Source: an uncultured Collinsella sp. (GTDB lineage Bacteria; Actinomycetota; Coriobacteriia; Coriobacteriales; Coriobacteriaceae). Taken from it: 64,000 nucleotides of DNA. This document shows positions 34,171 through 44,860 of the stretch, piece after piece. Made by a program: the position numbers and the translations under genes. The stretch covers positions 62,001 through 126,000 of the forward strand of contig UQKM01000001.1 in NCBI GenBank assembly GCA_900541685.1. The letters run 5' to 3'. The notes below the pieces were generated by a model. It searched no databases. It was not told where the DNA came from and was given only the letters and a program-made list of their open reading frames with translations. The stretch's first letter is position 1. Every line of letters starts with the position of its first letter.

Positions 34171-34567
34171 GGGAAACCCTTTCGCGTGGTTGCGGCGCGC
34201 GCGGGGCGCTCCGCTACGGTACAGTGTTCATCATTGTACCTGTCTGGCGCCAAAAGAGGTGCGCTTACAGCGGCGTTACACGTCTGCAACATGAGCGTAA
34301 GGGGGAAGGCCGTACGGGGAAGAGCCGTCTGGCGCGTGTCCGGCTCGTGTTGGGTTGATTTCCGATCTCAGCCGAACACATTGAGCGGACAGGCCGTTCC
34401 CGCAGTCAGCCGAACGCCTCCGACGGCTGATTCCGAACTGGAAGCGGAGGGCATCCCCGCCCTTCGGTAGGGGATACCGCTCCGCGGCGCATGCCGCGGG
34501 CGGCGCCCCTATCGGACCACCGTGACCTCAGTTGGGATGGGCCCAGCACTGCCGCGTACTCGGTGAG
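34171..34567. other. Gene-free boundary region next to the accessory island
   Basis: About 400 bp with no supported gene. It contains the probable promoter of the ACT gene (near 34235, minus strand) and a strong hairpin at 34444-34485, where GCGGAG and ATCCCC pair with GGGGAT and CTCCGC around CCCTTCGGTA. The region abuts the 3' end of the integrase remnant, so one end of the island may lie here; no tRNA or duplicated attachment core was found. Confidence 0.4.
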
Positions 34568-35263
34568 CTAGAGCCAACTGTTCGTCTTCACGTCGCGTAT
34601 GGCGATATTTCGGTCGTCCGGCTCGGTGATGCCGTAGCCGAACGCCTGGAGCGTCTCGATGGACTCCTGGATCCTCTGTTGGAACATGGGACCCGGATCG
34701 ACCCTCGGCCCGAGGTGCCCGCGCCAAAGGCACGGCGTGGCGCGCAGCATGTTATGGATTTTGGAGATGGGCTCGATGTCGGCGTAGACGTTGAGCGTCG
34801 CCATGGCGTCCTTGTGGCCGAGGATCGATTGGAGCGCCTTGATATCGCCGCCTTGGCGGATCCACTGCGTTGCGAACGTGTGGCGAAGGCCGTGGAACGT
34901 GATCAGCTCGTCGTTGGTGCCCATGAGGCCGTTGGTCTCCGAGAACGTCTTGAACGCCCTGCGGATATAGCTTGTCGTCGCGAAGGTCGCGCCCGGCTCC
35001 GACAGGATGTAGCAGTCCCCGATCTCGACCGCCCCGGTAAGGCCGCGCAAGCGCAGCTTTCCGCAGTCGATCTCGTGGGTCTCCTTCAGGAAGGGGAGTA
35101 GGCCGACCGGGTCGATGGGGATACCCCTGGCGTCATGGGTCTTGGTGTCCTTGATGAACGAACCCATTCCCTTCGCGTACGCCACCGAGTGTCTGATCGA
35201 GATCAGGCCCGTCTCGAAATCCACATCGCACCACCGAAGGCCGCAGACCTCGCCGATTCGCAT
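34568..35263 (-). pseudogene. Tyrosine recombinase/integrase, 5'-truncated
   Basis: The 231 codons correspond to the catalytic half of a phage/ICE-type integrase: first arginine in MRIGEVCGLRWCDVDFETGL, then HGLRHTFATQWIRQGGDIKA, LQSILGHKDA and the tyrosine in TLNVYADI. The SAM-like N-terminal domains are missing. Upstream the frame continues as RAVVLALHTG and ends at the TAG that terminates the XRE gene, in the same frame. The remaining ATG has no good ribosome site, so this is read as a broken gene left from an integrated element. Confidence 0.75.
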
Positions 35264-35293
35264 CCCCGTGTGCAGGGCGAGTACGACCGCCCT

Positions 35294-35545
35294 CTAATCC
35301 TCGGCGGACCAATCGAGTCCGAACTCCTTTCGGGCATCCTCTTCGCTCATGACTTCGAGAAGGTCTCCGGGTTGGCAACGAAGGGCGAGGCATAGCTGCT
35401 CGAGTGTGTTGAAGCGAATGCCGCGAATATGCCCTTTTTTAATACGGGACAGGTTCACGGGCGTGGTTCCAATCCTTTCGGCAAGTTCGTTCGAGGAAAT
35501 CTTTCGCTCGGCCATGATCTTGTCGAGGCGAACAATTACGGGCAT
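35294..35545 (-). CDS. XRE family transcriptional regulator (YozG-like)
   Basis: An 83-residue helix-turn-helix protein: MPVIVRLDKIMAERKISSNE, LAERIGTTPVNLSRIKKGHI and LEQLCLALRCQPGDLLEV, followed by a 20-residue tail. It is the usual partner of DUF2975 membrane proteins. The ATG follows TAAGGAAA, which includes the stop of the membrane-protein gene 9 bp upstream. Its TAG lies in frame with the integrase remnant. Likely binds the palindrome at 36106-36122 (inference). Confidence 0.87.
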   Translation of the reverse strand: MPVIVRLDKIMAERKISSNELAERIGTTPVNLSRIKKGHIRGIRFNTLEQLCLALRCQPGDLLEVMSEEDARKEFGLDWSAED

Positions 35546-35554
35546 GGCGTTTCC

Positions 35555-36067
35555 TTACGCAATCTCGTCGGAGTCGAGGTACAGCTCTCGGGCGTACAAG
35601 AAGAGCTGGGAAAGCATGAACAGGACGATGCCGAGAACCAGAGAGGTCCAATCGAATGATGAAGCGATCTCTTGGGCGCCGACGGCCCCCTCGCCGCCAA
35701 ACATCGAAACGGAGGTTTTGAGTGAGCCGGCGTAGAGGCTGGTGGCAGCTTGAACAACGAAGAGAATGCCGAGCACCTTCAAGCATGTCGCAGACCCTTT
35801 CTTGAAGGGGTCTCCGCTCTTGATCGTCCACACGAGAACGGCGCTGAGGATGGTCGTAGCGATACCGATGACGGCAGGGACCAATGTCGAGATCGCAAGG
35901 GCTGGATACGCGGGGGAGTCTGCAATTACAGGGTTGTCGAGCACTTCGATTGCTGGCTTTAAGGAGAACGCCACTTGTGCGATGGCGGTGGCGCAAAGGG
36001 TCGCAGAGGCTATCGCACATGCGATGCGGAAGGAATGAAGCCGGGGAGTGCGATTGTCGGAACTCAT
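35555..36067 (-). CDS. DUF2975-like membrane protein
   Basis: 170 residues with four predicted membrane helices (about 10-33, 50-80, 90-114 and 138-160) and the C-terminal LYARELYLDSDEIA, similar to the end of DUF2975 proteins. Such proteins are typically encoded with a YozG-type XRE regulator, as here, but their role is unknown. The ATG at 36067 follows GGAGGT. It is divergent from the ABC operon starting at 36203. Confidence 0.7.
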   Translation of the reverse strand: MSSDNRTPRLHSFRIACAIASATLCATAIAQVAFSLKPAIEVLDNPVIADSPAYPALAISTLVPAVIGIATTILSAVLVWTIKSGDPFKKGSATCLKVLGILFVVQAATSLYAGSLKTSVSMFGGEGAVGAQEIASSFDWTSLVLGIVLFMLSQLFLYARELYLDSDEIA

Positions 36068-36105
36068 AATAACCTCCGAAGAATTTAAAAAACTCAGGTT
36101 ACTTT

Positions 36106-36122
36106 TTAACAGTTTATGTTAA
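36106..36122. promoter_or_regulatory. Operator-like palindrome in the divergent gap of the island
   Basis: TTAACA-GTTTA-TGTTAA is a perfect 6-bp inverted repeat with a 5-bp spacer, 39 bp upstream of the DUF2975-XRE operon and 81 bp upstream of the ABC operon. The size suits an XRE dimer. Confidence 0.45.
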
Positions 36123-36146
36123 ATTGACTTTGCCGGCAAGTAATAA

Positions 36147-36169
36147 GGGCCGAGCATTTTGTTCGGCCC
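36147..36169 (+). other. Hairpin in the ABC operon leader
   Basis: GGGCCGA (36147-36153) pairs with TCGGCCC (36163-36169). No T-run follows, so it is a leader structure of unclear function. Confidence 0.4.
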
Positions 36170-36202
36170 CTCTGTTCCGACTGGATGAGGTTAAGGTTGG
36201 CG

Positions 36203-38425
36203 ATGAATATGCTCAAAATCTCGAAGGCGATCTTTAGGTCGCTTCTCTCCTCCAGGTCGCTCTGTGTTGTCGTTGTTGCGTTGATGGTTCTTTGTGCTCT
36301 GCCCGTCTTCAGGAGCGCGGCTGGCATCGACGGACGGGTCGAATACCTCGAGTCGGGAATAACCCGTGTTGAGCAGGAATTGTCAGCATCCTATGCGGAT
36401 GCGCTTGTGAATGCGGGGGAGGACGGTGTCTATACCTCTTCATCAAGCATGCCCGCGCTTCTGTACCCTCTTGCCGCGGGACGTCTTATCTTGGCACCGC
36501 TCTCTCCCCTACTTCCGTTTCTGCAGATATCGGATGGAGAGTACACCTATTATGACGGATCGAAGGAGTACTTGCTATGGGTCGCAACGGCCGTTGCCGT
36601 CTCGTTCCTTGCCGCGCGTCTTAACAAACGTGAAAAGCTCATCATCCAGGCACCGATGGGCGAGCTGGGTAGACTTGTTGCATCGAGCGTATGGGCGAGT
36701 GTTTTTGCAATGCTTGCCGTCCTCGCCATCAATCTTCCAGGGATAATCGCCGCGCTTGTGAAGAATGGCCCGGGCTCGCCGTTCTATCCGATAGGCTACA
36801 TTCAATATGCGACTCCGGTTATCAAACCGGCTTGGCTGGTGTTCGCGCAGACGGCCATCTTGCAATTCTTGGTGGCAGCGTTCATCTCGCTTGTCGTTCA
36901 CCTTGCCGTGAAGATTGCCAATAACCCTACGCTTGGAATCGTGTTCGTATGTGCCCTGATGGGGGTGACGATGGTTCCCGGGTATTACGGAAGATCCATC
37001 GCTTTACGTGAGTTCGCCCTGTTGAATCCCCTTACGTATGCGAACACTGAGTTGACCGTCGGCGCCTATAGCCCGTACCCGACAACGCAGATAGTGAATC
37101 TGCCTGGACTTTGCTTCGAGCGTGGCGCGATTGCCCTCGTATGCGCAATCGGGATCGAGGTGCTGGCAATTAGCCTGCTTTGCGTTGCTGGAAAGAGCGG
37201 CTGCGCGTGCCCGATATCCCCGATTTGTCTTGAGAGAGGTTCCTTCACTGCATCGAGAACGGCAACTCGTTCGAGCGCTTGTGCCTCCGCCGTTGCATAC
37301 GTAAGAACGATGGGGAAACTGCTCCTGCGTTCTCCTACCCTCGCCGTATGCGCGATTGCAATGTCGACGACGATGCTGGCCCCGGCTCTGGTCGAGATGT
37401 TTCCTGACGCTGATAACGTTTCCGCTGTTCGGTATAGGGATGGGGAGCTCCGTTCAATAGATCGGTATCTAGAGCAGAACGCTGCGAATATGGACGTCGA
37501 GGGCAAAGCGGCCCTGGAAGACATGCGGGATGCTCTTTCGGGTTTCGTGTACGCGCCTATGCCTGCGGAGGGGTTTCGAAGCCTTGCGACGTACGAGCGC
37601 GCTCGAGGTGAGCTGGGCGCGGCAGATGCGACTCTCCTGCAATCGATCGGAATCGAGCCGGAGACTCCTTCTCGTGCGGAGGCGCGCGCCCTTCTGCTTG
37701 AGTCGATCGCGAGCTTGCCGGACCCCAAGGTTTACGAGTTAAGTACGAAGATGCCCCCATTAATCCTCCTTTCGTATCTCCAGGCAGCGCTTCCCTCCTT
37801 ATTTTTGCTGTTGCCCGTGGTTGTCACATCGCTCGCGTGCACCCACCTGCAGTGTCGTTCCCTTCTGGTTCTCCAGATCCCCGCAACAGCGCATGTGCGT
37901 TTTCTGACGGCTGTTGCGCTGGCTCTCCTGCTTGGCTTGGTGCTGCTTTTGGTGTCGATGGTTCCCGCTGTCGTTGTGTCCGTGATTAAGAACGGTGCGG
38001 GTGGATCGGAGTATCCCGTCGCTCTCATTCGGGCGGGAGCTTCGACAACGTCCATGGTGGGGGAGGCGGTGTTGTGCAGTATTCCGTTGCTGGTCATGGC
38101 ATACGGCGTGATTTCCGTCGTCGCTGCGTTGACAGCAGCGATTAGCCGCAACCCCGTTGTCACCGGAATGGCTTGCGCGGTTCTCTTGGTGTTGGGTTCG
38201 TTGAGCGCTCATGTTGAAAGCGTGGGCATGGGCGTCGCGCTGCTGGCTCCATTCGCCTCGTTTGATCCCGCTTCCCAGGTGGGGACGATTGGGTTCCTTG
38301 GGCGAGGGACGAACGCGATGCCTTTTGGAGAGGTCGTCGGCGCATCGGGCGCTCTGCTGGTGGTCTTGGGCGCCGTATCTCCGTTGATGGTGCGCCTGAG
38401 TGTTCCAAAGATCGAAAGGGGATGA
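36203..38425 (+). CDS. ABC transporter permease with two tandem membrane domains
   Basis: 740 residues forming two similar halves (about 1-330 and 365-740), each with an N-terminal helix, a large extracytoplasmic segment and about five further helices, for example VCAIAMSTTMLAPALVEMFP starting the second half. This is an ABC-2-like export permease fused to its own duplicate. ATG 36203 is preferred because AAGG precedes it; ATG 36185 is also possible. Stop TGA overlaps the next gene's first ATG. The substrate is unknown; drug, peptide or lipid export are options. Confidence 0.75.
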   Translation: MNMLKISKAIFRSLLSSRSLCVVVVALMVLCALPVFRSAAGIDGRVEYLESGITRVEQELSASYADALVNAGEDGVYTSSSSMPALLYPLAAGRLILAPLSPLLPFLQISDGEYTYYDGSKEYLLWVATAVAVSFLAARLNKREKLIIQAPMGELGRLVASSVWASVFAMLAVLAINLPGIIAALVKNGPGSPFYPIGYIQYATPVIKPAWLVFAQTAILQFLVAAFISLVVHLAVKIANNPTLGIVFVCALMGVTMVPGYYGRSIALREFALLNPLTYANTELTVGAYSPYPTTQIVNLPGLCFERGAIALVCAIGIEVLAISLLCVAGKSGCACPISPICLERGSFTASRTATRSSACASAVAYVRTMGKLLLRSPTLAVCAIAMSTTMLAPALVEMFPDADNVSAVRYRDGELRSIDRYLEQNAANMDVEGKAALEDMRDALSGFVYAPMPAEGFRSLATYERARGELGAADATLLQSIGIEPETPSRAEARALLLESIASLPDPKVYELSTKMPPLILLSYLQAALPSLFLLLPVVVTSLACTHLQCRSLLVLQIPATAHVRFLTAVALALLLGLVLLLVSMVPAVVVSVIKNGAGGSEYPVALIRAGASTTSMVGEAVLCSIPLLVMAYGVISVVAALTAAISRNPVVTGMACAVLLVLGSLSAHVESVGMGVALLAPFASFDPASQVGTIGFLGRGTNAMPFGEVVGASGALLVVLGAVSPLMVRLSVPKIERG

Positions 38426-38430
38426 TCTCG

Positions 38431-39171
38431 ATGATTGACCTTCAAACGCTGACGATCTCTTATGGAAAGAAGGTGCTCGTAGATTCGGTGAACGCTGAGT
38501 TTGCCCCGGGTACGGTCTACGGTCTCGTCGCTCCGAACGGGCATGGAAAGACGACGTTGCTGCGTGCGATGGCAGGTTTGCCGGGTCCTCGCGTGGACGG
38601 GAGCATCGTTCTGGATGAGGTGCAGGGTACGGGTGCGAGAGAGGTCCGTTCTATGATCTTCTATGCACCTGGTGAGGGGACGCTGCTGTATCCCGGATTG
38701 CGTGCGGAAGATCACCTCAAGATGGTTTGCGATATGTGGCCGCATGCTCGCGATATCGAAGAGATAGTGGAACAAACGCAGATAGGCGAGTTCGCGAAGA
38801 TGAGGATCCGCACTCTGAGCCAGGGCATGAAGCAGCAGCTTACCCTGGCGATTGCGTATGCGACGGGCGCGCGGTACCTTCTATTAGATGAGCCCATGAA
38901 CGCGCTCGACCCCAGCAGGGTGGACTTGCATTCCGAGATTCTCAGGAAGCTGGCCGATTCTGGTACGTGCATCATCATGTCATCCCACATCTTGGATTCG
39001 GTCGATAGGCTGTGCGATGAGATTCTGTTTTTGAAGGATGGGAGGCTCATTAGAAACATTCCGCAAGATGATGCTGCGCCGAAGTCTCCTGGATCCCATT
39101 TCGCAAAGCCTGCTGGACGCGCCGAGGGTGCGCTAAGCACGTATCGGCGACTCTACGAAAAGGGCGGGTAG
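38431..39171 (+). CDS. ABC transporter ATP-binding protein
   Basis: 246 residues with a Walker A APNGHGKTTLL at about 36-46 (His where Ala/Ser is usual), signature LSQGMKQQLTLAIAYA, Walker B YLLLDEPMNALDP and H-loop SSHIL. The ATG at 38431 has AAAGGGG 9 nt upstream; ATG 38422, overlapping the permease TGA, would abut that site. It partners the tandem permease at 36203. The C-terminal 30 residues are an extra basic tail. The stop is TAG. Confidence 0.9.
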   Translation: MIDLQTLTISYGKKVLVDSVNAEFAPGTVYGLVAPNGHGKTTLLRAMAGLPGPRVDGSIVLDEVQGTGAREVRSMIFYAPGEGTLLYPGLRAEDHLKMVCDMWPHARDIEEIVEQTQIGEFAKMRIRTLSQGMKQQLTLAIAYATGARYLLLDEPMNALDPSRVDLHSEILRKLADSGTCIIMSSHILDSVDRLCDEILFLKDGRLIRNIPQDDAAPKSPGSHFAKPAGRAEGALSTYRRLYEKGG

Positions 39172-39173
39172 AA

Positions 39174-39305
39174 ATGCAAGTTAAAAATCTATGTGGCCAA
39201 TGTGATACCGTTGAACCCGCATATCGATACCGCTCAGCCATTCGCCTCGCCCCCGTCGCACGTATCTTCATCCGGTCTGTTACTTTTAATCTAACGATTC
39301 TTTGA
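39174..39305 (+). CDS. Possible small peptide between ABC genes
   Basis: An open frame of 43 codons (MQVKNLCGQCDTVEPAYRYR at the start, ending SVTFNLTIL) begins 2 bp after the ATPase stop, with AAAAGGG 9 nt upstream of the ATG. It contains a CxxC pair and a basic, hydrophobic C-terminal half. It could be a secreted or membrane-active peptide handled by the flanking ABC proteins, or merely chance coding in a 150-bp spacer. No homologue is recognised. The stop is TGA. Confidence 0.25.
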   Translation: MQVKNLCGQCDTVEPAYRYRSAIRLAPVARIFIRSVTFNLTIL

Positions 39306-39324
39306 GGAACGTAGGTGCTTCTGA

Positions 39325-41133
39325 ATGTACTGTCGACTTCTTCTCAAACTGATCCTAAGAGACAAGGCCGCATGGATTTGTACGCTCGTTCTCGCTGCAG
39401 CCTTTTCCGTCCCCATTGCGTTCAATTCACCCATCTACGGGCCCTTCTTTATGAAACAGGGCATGCAGGGCTTTGTCGACGCATTCAATACGCGCGCGCC
39501 CCAGGCCAGCGGCACAGACCTATCTCCAGAGCAGCAAGCTGACGCGGAGCTTGCAAGATACGCGAACGCCGCCCTTGCCGCTCAAACCGACGCCGCCTTT
39601 CTCGATTCTGCCGAGAGCTACTACGCGCTCATGGACGAAGGCTTCCAATCCGGGTCCATCGTGGGAGACCGAGAGACCAATGACGCGGAGCTCGCATATT
39701 GCCGTGCCCTGAGCAGCTCCGGCATCACGGATATCCCGGCCTCCGCAAGCGACCTGCCATTCCTTTCCTTCCTGCCTTACGCCATTGCCGCGGCGCCGTC
39801 TTTCCTTCCCTTCATCCCCTTCCTTCTCTCGTCGATACTCGTGCTCGGCGCCACAAGGCCTGCGACCCTGGCGGCGAAGGCGCCCGCGCCCAAATTCCGG
39901 CGCCTTATCCAGATCGTGTTTTCGATAATCGCCGCGGGGACCGCGATGCTCCTCGCCGGCCTCGCACCCGGGGGCATTTACGCCTTGGCCCTAAACGGCT
40001 CCGGGCAAATTGGGTACCCGATCGCCTTCTTCCATGACGGCGCGCTTACCACCACGACCGCGGGAAACGTCTTCACGACCCTGCTTCTCGCGCTGCTTGC
40101 GGGCGGAACCTTGATATCCGTTTGCTCCGCCGTCCTATCGACCGCAACGAGGCGCGTCCTCGCGGGCCCCCTTACCTCAGCGCTGCTTGTCGCGGCCCCG
40201 GCATTCCCGTTGCTGTCCGATTCGGCACTAGGGCATAATGCCGTGCTCGGGCTCCTGCCGCTGGCCGTGTTCTCGCCTATCGAGGCAACGGGCTACGTAG
40301 GATGCTTCCCGACAGAATTCATTGGCTCCGGTTCGGGCAGCGCATCGATGCTTGCCGTGGCCCTGGCATACGTCGCGGTCCTTTTTGCGGTCGGCGCCGT
40401 TGCGACACGTTCCCCCAAACAGCCTGGCCCCGCGAAAAAGCGCCATGGGCTCGAGCTTCTGGACGCGAGCGTGGGATACGGAAGCACGACGATACTTTCA
40501 ATCGGGTCGCTTTTCCTGAGCCCGGGAACGGCGGCGGGCCTCGTTGCTCCCAACGGCTCGGGGAAAACCACCCTTCTTGAAGCGCTGTCGGGCCAATTTC
40601 CCACCCGCATCCGCTCGGGAAGCCTGGCGGCAGACGGAATCTGCCAACGTCGATCAGCCGAATTTGCAGAACTCGTCTACCTGAGCTCTTCGGGCGGCGC
40701 GGATCTCTATCCCACGCTATCGGCCATCGAGCACCTTGCTTTCGTTAGGGAGGCGTGGAAATCGGCCGCCGACATCGACTCGCTCTGCGACTCCCTCGGA
40801 ATCTCCCCATATCTCGACAAGCCGACCCGTAAACTCTCGACGGGAATGAAGCAGCAGGTAAAGCTTGCCATGGCGATAGCGACCGATTGCCCGTACCTCA
40901 TCCTCGATGAACCGCTGAACGGCCTCGATCCGGGAAAGCGGAAAACCTCCTGCGACGCGATGCGCAGCGAGGTGGCGCGGGGACGCAGCGTGCTCATTTC
41001 AAGCCATCTACTCGACGACCTGGCAGACCTCACCAACTCGTTCTACTTCATCGAGGCCGGCACGCTCGTGGAAAAGATCAAGTCGTCCTCGCAGACGCTC
41101 AAGCAGGAATACCTCGATACATACGAGAGATGA
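39325..41133 (+). CDS. ABC transporter permease-ATPase fusion
   Basis: 602 residues: a permease half (about 1-375) with an N-terminal helix (LILRDKAAWICTLVLAAAFS), an extracytoplasmic segment and a group of helices from about 145 on, followed by an ATPase half (about 376-602) with APNGSGKTTLLEALSG, LSTGMKQQVKLAMAIA and YLILDEPLNGLDPGK. It resembles a merged version of the two preceding genes, so the three may form one exporter. Codon choice is richer in C-ending codons than the two upstream genes, hinting at a different origin. The stop is TGA. Confidence 0.85.
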   Translation: MYCRLLLKLILRDKAAWICTLVLAAAFSVPIAFNSPIYGPFFMKQGMQGFVDAFNTRAPQASGTDLSPEQQADAELARYANAALAAQTDAAFLDSAESYYALMDEGFQSGSIVGDRETNDAELAYCRALSSSGITDIPASASDLPFLSFLPYAIAAAPSFLPFIPFLLSSILVLGATRPATLAAKAPAPKFRRLIQIVFSIIAAGTAMLLAGLAPGGIYALALNGSGQIGYPIAFFHDGALTTTTAGNVFTTLLLALLAGGTLISVCSAVLSTATRRVLAGPLTSALLVAAPAFPLLSDSALGHNAVLGLLPLAVFSPIEATGYVGCFPTEFIGSGSGSASMLAVALAYVAVLFAVGAVATRSPKQPGPAKKRHGLELLDASVGYGSTTILSIGSLFLSPGTAAGLVAPNGSGKTTLLEALSGQFPTRIRSGSLAADGICQRRSAEFAELVYLSSSGGADLYPTLSAIEHLAFVREAWKSAADIDSLCDSLGISPYLDKPTRKLSTGMKQQVKLAMAIATDCPYLILDEPLNGLDPGKRKTSCDAMRSEVARGRSVLISSHLLDDLADLTNSFYFIEAGTLVEKIKSSSQTLKQEYLDTYER

Positions 41134-41206
41134 ATGTGGGGGAGTGTTCGGATGAAGTTGATATTTAAGGTCCAGCTCGTGTCGTTCCGAAAAGACCGTG
41201 AACCTT

Positions 41207-41235
41207 TTGTGGGACGCTCGGCGCCGTGGTACCAT
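41207..41235 (+). promoter_or_regulatory. Promoter of rpmE
   Basis: TTGTGG (41207-41212), a 17-bp spacer and TACCAT (41230-41235). A start near 41242 would give a leader of about 78 nt containing two hairpins. Confidence 0.55.
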
Positions 41236-41248
41236 AGCCGAGTTTGTT

Positions 41249-41297
41249 GTCTTGGTCGGAAACCAAGACGCCTTATGCGCTGATCGGTAACCAGCGC
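41249..41297 (+). promoter_or_regulatory. Two tandem hairpins in the rpmE leader
   Basis: GTCTTGGT-CGGAA-ACCAAGAC (41249-41269) and GCGCTG-ATCGGTAAC-CAGCGC (41277-41297), the second ending 10 bp before AAGGAG. They may be a feedback site for L31, as ribosomal leaders often are; this is an inference. Confidence 0.45.
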
Positions 41298-41319
41298 CTG
41301 ACCAATAAGGAGTCCTACC

Positions 41320-41745
41320 ATGAAGCAGGGTATCCATCCCCAGTATGTCGAGTGCACGGTGACGTGCTCCTGCGGCAACACCTTCAAGACGCACGCTACC
41401 GTGTCCGAGATGAAGGTCGAGCTTTGCAACGAGTGCCACCCGTTCTACACCGGCCAGCAGAAGTTCGTCGACACCGGTGGACGCGTCCAGCGCTTCGCCG
41501 ACAAGTTCGGTGGCGCCGCTGCCGCCCAGCTCAAGAAGGCTGAGGAGGCCAAGGCTGCCAAGGCCGCCAAGGCTGCTGAGGCCGAGGCCGCTCGCAAGGC
41601 CGCCGCTGAGGCTAAGGCTGCCGAGAAGGCTAAGCGTGCTGCTAAGTTCGCCGAGGAGGCTGCCAAGCAGGCCGCCGAGGCTCCCGCAGAGGCTCCCGTC
41701 GAGGAGGCCGCTGCCGAGGCCGAGACCACCGAGGCTGCTGAGTAA
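41320..41745 (+). CDS. rpmE: 50S ribosomal protein L31 with long Ala/Lys/Glu tail
   Basis: Residues 1-68 are a zinc-type L31 (TCSCGNTFKTHA and ELCNECHPFYTGQQKFVD give the Cys set). About 73 further residues are a low-complexity, probably helical Ala/Lys/Glu extension (LKKAEEAKAAKAAKAAEAEA onward) ending AETTEAAE, doubling the usual length. The ATG at 41320 follows AAGGAG. It is transcribed alone between the promoter at 41207 and a terminator. The stop is TAA. Confidence 0.93.
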   Translation: MKQGIHPQYVECTVTCSCGNTFKTHATVSEMKVELCNECHPFYTGQQKFVDTGGRVQRFADKFGGAAAAQLKKAEEAKAAKAAKAAEAEAARKAAAEAKAAEKAKRAAKFAEEAAKQAAEAPAEAPVEEAAAEAETTEAAE

Positions 41746-41780
41746 ATAGCTCGCCGCGGAATCGCTCGCATTCATGGCAC

Positions 41781-41822
41781 AAGGGCCGTGCATCCATTTG
41801 GGTGCGCGGCCCTTTTCTTTTT
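41781..41822 (+). terminator. Rho-independent terminator after rpmE
   Basis: AAGGGCCGTGCATCC pairs with GGGTGCGCGGCCCTT (two G-U wobbles) around ATTTG, followed by a T-rich tract. Confidence 0.92.
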
Positions 41823-41886
41823 ATTGGTGCAAGCTAACCTGTCCCCGTGGCACCAAATGGCAGAGAGACGGCGTTTGCTCAGATAA

Positions 41887-41923
41887 AACTTGCCAAAATA
41901 AACCTGTCCCATTGTGGCAGGTT
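41887..41923. repeat. CCTGTCCC palindrome, copy 1
   Basis: AACTTGCCA (41887-41895) pairs with TGGCAGGTT (41915-41923) around a loop containing AAATAAACCTGTCCC. The loop and arms recur at 54012-54050. A partial relative (AACCTGTCCCCGTGGCA) is nearby at about 41837. Confidence 0.7.
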
Positions 41924-42052
41924 GGTCATAGTTATTACGTGGCGGTCGAGGTCGACCGTATAGGCCGCGCCTTGTTTGGCTAAAGTACAATCATCTGTGT
42001 TTAACTCGCCCGCAGCTGCACGGCGTGGGCGATGGCCAAAAAGGAAAACCAC

Positions 42053-44859
<2,807 letters not shown>

Positions 44860-44860
<1 letters not shown>

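Noticed and set aside
34171..34567. Attachment site of the island
   Set aside because: No tRNA gene is adjacent and no matching core sequence was found at the other end near 41133-41200, so borders cannot be assigned.
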